NCBI GenBank assembly: GCA_014885115.2
Contig: WKLE02000586.1
Location: 2,537 to 33,188 of the forward strand
DNA: 30,652 nucleotides
From: Asterionellopsis glacialis
Taxonomy: Eukaryota > Bacillariophyta > Plagiogrammaphyceae > Rhaphoneidales > Asterionellopsidaceae
Direction: 5' to 3'
Shown piece by piece: positions 11,141-20,016 of the stretch (position 1 is its first letter; each line of letters opens with the position of its first letter). The notes under the pieces are model-generated. The model worked only from the letters and a program-made list of their open reading frames with translations. It was not told the origin of the DNA and searched no databases. The position numbers were made by a program, and so were the translations under genes.

Positions 11141-13018
11141 TGGTACAGTGAGGGCTTTCTTTCGTTTTAAATATTATATGTAATATTATCGACGCCGCAT
11201 TTTTAAAAAAGCACCTTGAAGTTCATAAAGAACAATCGCTTTCTTTGCATTTTGTATGCAAATTACAAGTGTCTGACCAGATTCGCTTCTGAATAGTAAA
11301 TGAGAAATTATGAGGATTAAATCCGGCAAGTGAAAAAAAGGGAATGTAAAAATATACAGGTAAATCTATATTATCAAGCCAATCCGGTATCCAGTAAAAT
11401 TACACATCTATGTATGAGAATAAGAATTAAGTCGAAGCATGGAACTTTTAGGACACCTACCTACATAATGGACAAGATGGTCTTGTTCAAGTTGACAGAC
11501 AGTCGGTAGTACTGTACAGGGCTACCTGGTTTACCTTACCTGGTACAGGTATGTGCAATCTAAAGCAGTCACGTGCATCGACTTCTTACTTTTATACTGT
11601 ATTAATATTTGAGTGCTTCGAGTGTATTATTTTTACAACGGAATATACCTGTAAGTTGAGCTGTATTTGCGAAAGGCCTATTGGAGGAAACCAGAGGAAC
11701 CTTCCATTCAATAATAATATGGCAATAATTGATAACCAAGAATAAAAAATCCTTTCTTTTCTGTTCCTAGCCGGTCGATAGTAGTATTATAGACTTATAT
11801 AAAATACAGTACCATGTACCTTGTACTCGTAAGTTGAAGAAGGGATACCAGGTCGTAACCAGGTACAAGGCATCATGTCATGTGGTACTTGAGGACCGCG
11901 CACTTTGAAGTAATACGGTAACATCAATACAATCAACACAGTCCTAACTGATACCTGGTACTCTTGTTTCTAGGTCCTTGACCAGGACTACCTCTACAGG
12001 TAATGTACAGTATCTGTAAAGAAAGTGGCTTCCAACTAAAATGTATACCATATACTGTACATCATGATCTCTACCTACTCTTCGTGTATTTGTACTAATA
12101 GGTGGTACGGCGGCGTTACCCAGGTACGGGCACTACATTGTATACTGGTACGAAGTATGTATACCAGGTACAAATACAGACCTTACTCATGTACCTGTAC
12201 TGTACCTTTATCACATTTACGTATCAGATGTACGTAGAATGTCGAACCTAGGGCTATACCTGTATAGATATTAGTTTTATAAAAATTGTACCAGTTAGTA
12301 ATAGATAGGCTTTACAGGTACCTGGTACCAGGACGTCATTCAAACTATTAGTAGAAACCCTCACCTCTGCTAGTTATCATAGCATTTCACATCTGGCTGC
12401 CGATAGGAACTAAAATACATGGTACAAGGAACGGTATACTGGTACCAGTTAGTTTGGATAGATCTTGTACCTGTATCCTACCAGCGGGTACCTGTACATT
12501 ACTAGGACCTACGAATTCTATACTGTTTATGTGACGTGATTAATTGCATGCATGCCTGCATGCCTACCTGGTACAGTAGTTACTTCAGGTCCCTAGATAC
12601 TGTTGTAGTAGATACTGGTTGGTCTATAGAACATAGTCGTACCAGGTACTATGACAGTACCCGTTGAATTACCCGTACAGGTACCAGGTACTTGTTGTTT
12701 TGGTTTTCCGAATGGTACCAGGTACCATACAGGACATACCCAGGTACGGCACAGGACATACGGCACTGGTCATGATGCATTCTCATTGACTCTAAAGACC
12801 TCTAGTTTCTGTAGAAATGCTGTCTTCGTGCCTGTCAACATCATATAATAAATATTGATTACTCCGTTCCAACTTGTTCTCAGTGAGGCAACGGGAGCTA
12901 ATAAAAAAATACATCATATTGTCTACCTTGTCGATCTAGATGGGCAGGAACTACCTATAGAGGACTTACAACCAAGAGAGAGGGGACAAAGAGTATCGAA
13001 AACGACGTCCAATATAAA

Positions 13019-15440
13019 ATGCCATTGGTATCAACATCAGCATCAGCATCTACTTCTTCTTCTTCTTCGCAATCCAACTCGGTGGAGGAGGCAGCACTGA
13101 CCAAATCATCATCGGGTAATCCGACGAAATTTCTCCCTCTTCGCATTTTTTCTCGATCAAAAAAGAGGATGACAGCGACAAAACCCCCTTCTACCCCTCC
13201 GGCACCACAAATGGCAACAATGTCGGAAACATTTGGATTTATCTTACAATGCAATTCTGGTACAAGAGCATTATTCATTATGGGGTGCTTAGGAAGTGTG
13301 GGGAGTGGACTTGTCTTTCCCATGTTAGCATCCTTATTCCCTGTAGCCTTTTCAACTATTACAGGGTCAGCTGCTGGATTGGAAGAACTTCGTTCTGTAT
13401 CACACAAATTTCTTGTAATAGGTGTATATGCACTGTTTATGGCATCCATCCAAGCTGGATGTATTGAAACTGCAGCTGCACGTGCAACTCGATCATTCCG
13501 ATTACAATGGTTCCAAGCTCTCTTACGACAGGATATTGCCTTTTTTGATGTACATGCTGTATCAGAAATCTCAACCATGTTGGGACCACAATCGAACATA
13601 TACCGACGTGGTATCGGTCGCAAATTTGGGGATGGTATTCATTATGCTACACAATTTCTTGGTGGCATATCCTTTGCCTTTTATTCATCGTGGAGAGTAG
13701 CATCTGTAGTTATTTCGGCATTGCCTTTCGTGTCTGTTGCATTGTATTTGTCTATAATCTACAACCAAAACGTTACAGCTAACTCTGCCAGGGCCTATTC
13801 CAAGGCTGCGAGTGTTGCGTTATCTACCATATCTGCCATTCGAACAGTCTTGTCATTAAATGCAATACCTGAAATGATCCGTCAATATTCGGATGCAACA
13901 TTAGAGGCATATACAACCACTGTACGGATACTCTGGAAACAGGGACTTGCTAATGGGTTTATGCAGGGTGCATTCAAACTTTTAAATCTTATCCTTACTT
14001 TATATGGGGCATCCTTGGTCTATAAGGAAGTAAGAGTGACAGGATGCAATCCCTCTGGTGGTTCATTTGGTAGTTTTTCTTGTGAAGAAAGCGGACCTGC
14101 CGTATTTGGGGCGATGCTGGGGATTGCCTTTGCTGCAACAGGTGTATCACAATTGACTAATTCCTACGAAGCCTTTACGGCAGCACGAATAGCCGCCTAC
14201 CGCGCCATACAATGTATTCACCGAGTACCTGGTGCACCGCAAGAAACCCTATTCCATGACGCCGAAATTCTAGACCTTACGTCGGTGGAAGACAAAAATG
14301 ATGGCAATGATATTGAAGCACCAAAGTACGGCAAGATCAGAGCCGTGGTACCTAGTTACCAAATAGACTCTTCTTCGAATGATGGCTTAAAAGTCAAATC
14401 AATCAAGGGTGACATTGCTTTTGAAAATGTTACATTTTCATATCCTACTCGACCTGGTAATGTCATTCTAAATGACTTCAATCTTACTGTAGAAGCGGGT
14501 AAGACAGTAGCACTTGTAGGTGCAAGTGGCGGCGGGAAGAGTACTATCGCTGCTCTGATAGAACGGTTTTACGATCCAACATTTGGTAGTGTGCATTTGG
14601 ATGGGATAGATCTGCGTGAATTGAATGTCAATCAATTGCGTCAATCCATTGGCTATGTAGGTCAAGAACCAATTCTATTTGCAACTACTATTGCTGAAAA
14701 CATTCGTAATGGTCACCCCACCGCCTCCCTGCAGGATATTTACGAAGCTGCTAGGTTAGCAAATGCGCATCAATTCATCCAGTCTTTTCCAGATGGGTAC
14801 GAGACAAAGGTAGGGGATAACGGAGCACAGTTATCAGGAGGTCAGAAGCAAAGAATAGCCATTGCAAGGGTATTGGTATCAAGGCCAAGTATTTTCTTAT
14901 TTGACGAGGCTACATCAGCACTTGATGCTGAATCTGAAGTTGCCGTACAAGAAGCTGTGGACAATGTTGTTGCAGGCTGTAAACGAACAACAATAGTGAT
15001 TGCTCACCGACTATCGACTATCCGAAACGCCGACTCCATTGCTGTAGTTTCCGGTGGAAGAGTCGTAGAACAAGGTAGTCATACGGAATTGATGGATTCT
15101 AATATTGGAGAATATCGCAGGCTTGTAGAAAAACAGTCATCAAATATAAAACGACATTCATCTTTCAGAAGAAGTACAACGGGAGATCTCGACAGTTCAA
15201 GTTCACATGTGTCTCGTAGCGGTGCTGCACTTGGTGACGTTGATCAGGTGCGATTTGATAAAGTTAGCTTTTCCTATCCTAGTCGTCCTGGAAGGGTCGT
15301 TCTAAGCGATTTCAAACTCAAGATCTACGAGGGTGAAACAGTAGCTTTGGTTGGACCTAGTGGCGGTGGAAAGGTACGAAGAAAACAGTTTGCTTCAATC
15401 GGTCACTACTATGAAGTTTATTTTCTGACTGCATTGTTTT

Positions 15441-15484
<44 letters not shown>

Positions 15485-17440
15485 NNNNNNNNNNNNNNNN
15501 NNNNNNNNNNNNNNNNNNCCCCCCCCCGCAGTCAACAGTCGTGAGTTTGATTGAGCGTTTTTATGATGTGGATGAGGGTACTGTAGAGTTCAGAGGTTGT
15601 GACATCAAGAATCTTAATCCAAAGTGGTATCGCGATCAAATTGGGTATGTGGGACAGGAACCCACACTTTTTGATACAACCATTGGAAAAAATATTGCTT
15701 ATGGATTTCAAGGTGCTACACAAGATGATATCGAACAGGCAGCTAAACAAGCAAACGCACATGATTTCATCATGTCCTTTCCAGATGGGTATGATACTCT
15801 TGTTGGAGACCGTGGTGCATTGCTTTCTGGAGGTCAAAAACAAAGGGTAGCTATTGCTAGAGCTCTCGTGAAGGGACCAAAGATTCTTCTTCTTGACGAG
15901 GCAACGTAAGTGCAACACATGCTTATCTTTCAAGTGTGTTGTATTTTGCTGTAGGTTCCTTTGATTTTGATTATGCATTGTTTTTCATCTCGTGTGTTTT
16001 GCTTCTTTTGTGCATTATAGATCCGCACTTGATTCGGAATCTGAGTCCATCGTTCAGGAAGCACTCGACCAACTTATGGCATCAAGGAACCACACAACCA
16101 TTGTGATCGCTCACCGTCTTTCGACCATATGTGATGTAGATCGCATTGTCTACATTGATCAGGGGAAAGTCATTGAGTGCGGCTCCCATGAATCATTAAT
16201 GGATATGCCAAAAGGGCGATATCGGCGTCTAGTGGAAACACAGAGTGGCACACAAACAATGTTATCGTCAACGAATCTTAGTGGTGCGACCCTCGAGGGC
16301 AGCGAGGAAAAAGAACCACAAGAAAATGATTGCGATGAAGAGTTGGACACAAACGCATTTTCTGTATCAAGAGCTAGAAAGTTGGCTACTCCTGATGTTG
16401 GTTATCTTCTCTTTGGAGCTTGTGGAGCCATGGTTGCGGGATCAATATTTCCAGCTTGGGGTGTCCTGTTTTCACAAACTATTGAAATGCTGTTCACAGT
16501 TGTTGTTGAATGCGACAACAATTTTCTTAACAGAACAGATTTCGATTCATGCCCTGATTACTGGGAATCAGTGGCAGATGAAATGCAGCAAAGGTCAATA
16601 GAATTGGGGTGTTATTGGATAATTCTTGCTGTTGGTTTCATCGTCGGAACTTTAGCATACATGGTCGGTTTTGGCTATGCAAGCGAAAGATTAAACAAGC
16701 GAGTACGAGATCAAGTATTTGCCGCTCTAATCCGACAAGAGGTGGCTTATTTCGATGTGCACCCCACCGGAAAAATTTCATCCCAACTGCAGGAAGATAC
16801 TTTATGCATCCACACATTTTCTGGCGAACCTGTGAGGGTTATCGTTTTTGCTTGCTCTTCAGTTTTTACTGGAATAGTGATTGCGTTTAGCAGCATGTGG
16901 CAATTCGCTTTGTTGTCGATGCTTACTATACCATTTATGGCATTTGCATCAACCAGAACAGTAAAAGCAAAGATTGGACAGGATGAAGGTGATACGAATG
17001 CGCCAGATCCATCCGACAGCCCTGGAGCCATCGTGATCGAAACGCTGTCGAATATTCGTACAGTAGCAGCGCTTACGATGGAAAAAGCACAGTTCGAAAA
17101 ATATAAAGATGCACTACGATCATCTGAAGAGAGTTACTACCTTACCGCTATCAAGAACGGCATTACGAACGGCATGTCAGTATTTATCCAACAATGGGTA
17201 AATGCCCTGCATATATGGTGGGGTGGTTATCTCTTATCCAAACATGAAGGTCATTATAGCTTCAATGACCTTTTAGTATCGATGTTTGCAATGATGTTTT
17301 CCCTGTTTGGGTTGGGTAATGCTTTTCAAAATCTATCCGATCGAAGCGAAACGGAGAAAAGTGCTGGCAGAATCCTTTATTTACTAGATAGAAAGAGTCA
17401 GATCGACCCTCTTAGTGAAGGCGGAAAAAAGCTCGATTAA
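13019..17440 (+). CDS. ABCB/MDR-type ABC exporter with TMD-NBD-NBD-TMD order
   Basis: Three exons, 13019-15373, 15532-15905 and 16021-17440, give 1382 aa. The first junction joins GGGK to ST of a Walker A motif; the second joins DEA-T to SALD. TMD1 spans about residues 80-400. NBD1 has Walker [10 protein letters not shown] (501-509), signature LSGGQ (605-609), Walker B IFLFDE (625-630) and the H-loop [12 protein letters not shown]2 follows after only about 45 residues, with Walker A ending at Lys785-Ser-Thr, LSGGQ (883-887), Walker B ILLLDE (903-908) and another H-loop, so both ATP sites look intact. TMD2 (about 1034-1360) comes last, and the protein stops at [10 protein letters not shown], exactly where an NBD normally begins. 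The usual order is TMD-NBD-TMD-NBD. Type B exporters pump lipids, drugs or metabolites out of membranes; the substrate here is unknown. An assembly gap lies in intron 1. Confidence 0.88.
15445..15484 (+). repeat. (TC)20 microsatellite
   Basis: Forty bases of uninterrupted TC dinucleotide ending at the N run; the real repeat may be longer. A shorter TC run lies near 19485. Confidence 0.95.
15485..15518. other. Assembly gap (34 N)
   Basis: Unresolved bases inside intron 1 of the ABC exporter gene. Confidence 0.99.
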
Positions 17441-18538
17441 TTAATCGATTAAGATGGAAACTATATAACAACTAAAGAAGTTTGCATTGATTGGCTGCGA
17501 ACTACTTTAGAAGGTTCTTTAAGCACAGGAAACTTGTTGGAAATATCAGATTTTGATTCAACCTCTCGCGGTCACTGGAAGAAATTTTTGAAACAGATAA
17601 AACAACTTTTGGAAGTCTTATAATAGTACTTTTATTTCCTACCTAATGAATGCACAATGTGAGGCAGATATTCTTTTCTTTTTAGAGAATGACTGTAATT
17701 CCTAAGTTCGTACTTTAACGGTATTCTGTTCCTGTGGTTTGTGCACTTCATTGGACTGTGTCTTTGCTTTTTGTCGTCTGCAGCAGCAAGAGATAAGATA
17801 GTGCTCGACTGTCTGTGCATGTACGTCATAAAATTGATTTCTTCCGGCAACCGCTTGGCACAATTTTCTACTAAAATTGAAAAAAAATGTGCGAAACGAA
17901 ATTATGAGCAACCCGCAACAACAAATGCATGGATATTTTCAATACTTTGCCTAAAATTAAAATGTATGAAACGTATTAGGTACCATACTTGGTGGCCAAG
18001 AAAAGTAGGACAATAGAGACTAGTCCTCTCTAGGCCTAGAGGACTAGGTCCTCTCTAGAGTACCCTGGTACAAAATCTCAAGCAATTAGTACAAAAAGAA
18101 GACGAAGTAGTAGATTTGCAAACTTTTAAATTTTCTTCCGATCTGAAATCCACAACATAATTTGATGATATATACGTAGTTTGGATGCCAATGATATTGA
18201 CTCCCTTGAGGGAATTAATAATTTATAATTACATCCTTTCATAATCAACATATTTCTTCCATTCGCAGATTTTCTAAAGTATGATCGTATTCATTTCTTT
18301 TATTGTTTCTTCATGGAGGACAATCAAAGAATTAGAGGACTACAACTGCTATAGCGTTTATTTGCACAAACCTTGTTGATGCAATCAATAACTACGCATT
18401 ATAGAAGCAGCATTTATAAGTACCATACTATCTACACGTGCACGTTGGCATCATTTCCGTGTCAGAAACCGTAAGATATAAAACCGTGGCCGAGATGGAG
18501 GGAGGAGTACTCCAATTTCATTTTTCCTCTTGAAGTTG
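17441..18538. other. Intergenic region downstream of the ABC exporter
   Basis: No gene recognised. It contains a 56-codon stretch (17453-17620) in the exporter's frame after two TAA codons, ending in TAA at 17621, with no similarity I recognise. A CTAG-type hairpin lies at 18021-18046. The ends of both flanking genes converge here (exporter plus, small gene minus). Confidence 0.6.
18021..18046. repeat. Imperfect inverted repeat, CTAG family
   Basis: Outer arms TAGTCCTCT and AGAGGACTA enclose CTAGGCCT, which itself forms the palindrome CTAGGCCTAG with the next two bases. The words match the hairpins at 10182 and 10648. A further partial copy (GGTCCTCTCTAGAG) follows directly. Confidence 0.8.
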
Positions 18539-19210
18539 TCAAGATTGACTTGTAGATGACTTTTCAAGATTATTTACCATGCCACCAAGTAAAAATTGCG
18601 CATACGCTTTGTGCAAAGGGAGCAAAAACTGTGCAGAACTTTGCCACTCTGTTGACATGCAATTCCCATGATACACCTTTCGGGACATAGGATCAAACCC
18701 TACCATCGTGCAACCATGGATGCTTGCAGAAGAAATTCGCCAGGTGCAAATTAATTCATAAGGAGATACTACTTTGGTATCCCAAGCCATAAACTTAGTA
18801 CCGATTTCAAACTTCGGCGGCAAGGATGAATTTTCACGTGTGAAAAATGGTGTCAATATCAAATGTTCAGGTGTAAAGCGTGGTGACCCAAAATACGCTC
18901 GAGCCATCTCACTTGACGGATGAGGGTGCCTATCTAACCACATTGCACATGTGGAAGAGACTGTCTGCGAATACATATCGGTAAAAATTTCACCGATGTT
19001 GCCTTTTGAGTCATGTTTGTCTGAATTATTCCGCCTATGACGTTGTCGTCTATTGCCGTTGTCACTGTTGGATGATTCTTGAACAAACCATCGTCGCAAA
19101 TCTTCATCGCAAAAACCGCCTCCCAGCGCCCCTCGAGTTGAATAGTAACACGATGTCATCGATCCCAAAGATTTGGCACGAAAAGTGTGGATTTGTCGGG
19201 AATGCATCAT
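18539..19210 (-). CDS. Uncharacterised protein, possibly organelle-targeted
   Basis: The open frame extends upstream to 19384, but I start at the MM pair at 19210, giving 223 aa. The upstream part contains a TACCTGGTA repeat (19298-19306) and low-quality coding sequence. From this start the first 25 residues are rich in Arg, Ser, Thr and His with no acids, like a mitochondrial presequence. A low-complexity Asn/Arg/Asp segment follows (residues about 46-65). A compact domain of about 140 residues comes last, with SEMARAYFGSPRFTPEHL, IGTKFMAWD, SPYELICTWR and a C-terminal LLPLHKAYAQFLLG. That pattern vaguely recalls DUF2867-type proteins (SRPBCC-like), but I am not sure. No catalytic motif is recognised. 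Convergent with the ABC exporter. Confidence 0.65.
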   Translation of the reverse strand: MMHSRQIHTFRAKSLGSMTSCYYSTRGALGGGFCDEDLRRWFVQESSNSDNGNRRQRHRRNNSDKHDSKGNIGEIFTDMYSQTVSSTCAMWLDRHPHPSSEMARAYFGSPRFTPEHLILTPFFTRENSSLPPKFEIGTKFMAWDTKVVSPYELICTWRISSASIHGCTMVGFDPMSRKVYHGNCMSTEWQSSAQFLLPLHKAYAQFLLGGMVNNLEKSSTSQS

Positions 19211-20016
19211 TGTAATATTACGTGACTCTGGTCGGTTCGACCAGGAAATGTTCCCAAAGCACAATGAATTTTGTTGGCGGTGTATCAGGTAGATACGTAC
19301 CTGGTACCCCTGTTTTGAAGTTCCTCTCTTTATTACCTGTACACATATTTTTAATACTCGTACCGGTAGGCGCGCACCCCTCATTTTTACTTATTTTGAT
19401 TTGCACATCAGAACTATTTACAGACAGACGGTAGGACCTCTCCAGAGGACCTGTAGAGTATCTACTCTCTCTGTACCTGGTAGAACTCTCTCTCTCTCTC
19501 TAGAGTACCTGGTACTGTACTCGTACCTCGTACTTTGGAAAATGACGGCTGCGATCATACTAGGACCCACAGAAGCTTTGACGCGATAACATCCATGATT
19601 TTCTGCATGGGCGGGTCTACAAGTGGAATCAGGGATAGAGTTAATCTGGATCATTGTCTCTTTTATCTTTTGATTATTATATAATAAATATTTCCAAATT
19701 TTTTATTGGCGATCGGTCCAAGATAATCAAATCCAGAATGTTTCATGGTTTGGTGGAAAATATATATGAAGGTACATTGATAAGACACATCTGGTGCATT
19801 TTCTTTTCTCTCGTCTCGCCGAAGAAAATACCTATATTAATTACGTTCTCGTACCCATACAGGTACGACATACTTGTAGGTCCTACGATCTCGTGACTAC
19901 AAGTAGACCAAACAATGGATTCTTTGTGTTTGTTGTTCTTAAGAAGCGACCATTGATCATCTCGTTTATGTTACAAAGCGTTGTTGAGTGGTAACTGAAT
20001 TTACTGATGAGGAAAG
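19211..20016. promoter_or_regulatory. Divergent promoter region with palindromic repeats
   Basis: 806 bp between two outward-facing genes. It holds three TACCWGGTA copies (19298, 19474, 19506), an imperfect CCTCT-CC-AGAGG hairpin near 19437-19448, a short TC run near 19485 and a hairpin CTGGTC-GGTTC-GACCAG at 19228-19244. No gene is recognised inside. Confidence 0.5.

Larger units (their letters stand above)
10638..12724. repeat. Cluster of 11 exact TACCWGGTA palindromes
   Basis: Exact copies start at 10638, 11007, 11137, 11537, 11952, 12162, 12319, 12565, 12640, 12682 and 12716. Many near-matches (for example AACCAGGTA, TACCAGGTC) lie between them. The word is its own reverse complement around a central A/T. 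The copies do not sit in one longer alignable repeat and spacing is irregular (34-415 bp). Confidence 0.85.
9977..13018. other. 3-kb gene-poor region dense in short palindromes
   Basis: No open frame here looks like a real gene; the longest are about 60-105 codons with no recognisable content. The sequence is instead crowded with variants of GTACC/GGTAC, including 11 exact TACCWGGTA palindromes, and with CTAG-centred hairpins between 10180 and 10820. A purine-pyrimidine alternating stretch, TGCATGCATGC, begins near 12545. The promoters of the S28 peptidase (left end) and the ABC exporter (right end) should lie at the edges. No terminal repeats or transposase were seen. Confidence 0.7.
15374..15531 (+). 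other. Intron 1 of the ABC exporter, with microsatellite and assembly gap
   Basis: The donor is GTACGA after GGAAAG and the acceptor is CCCCGCAG. The intron holds a (TC)20 run at 15445-15484, 34 N at 15485-15518 and a C-run at 15519-15527. Its true length is unknown, because the gap lies between low-complexity tracts that commonly defeat assembly. Confidence 0.85.

Noticed and set aside
12955..13623. 222-codon minus-strand open frame
   Set aside because: It overlaps the well-supported N-terminus and TMD1 of the ABC exporter and has no domain of its own.
13019..17440. ABC gene as a pseudogene
   Set aside because: All ATPase motifs are intact in both NBDs, splice sites are canonical and the frame is preserved through three exons; only the domain order is odd.
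19228..19244. Hairpin containing GGTTCGA, considered as a tRNA T-arm
   Set aside because: The loop size and flanks do not fit a tRNA, and no acceptor or anticodon arms are found around it.
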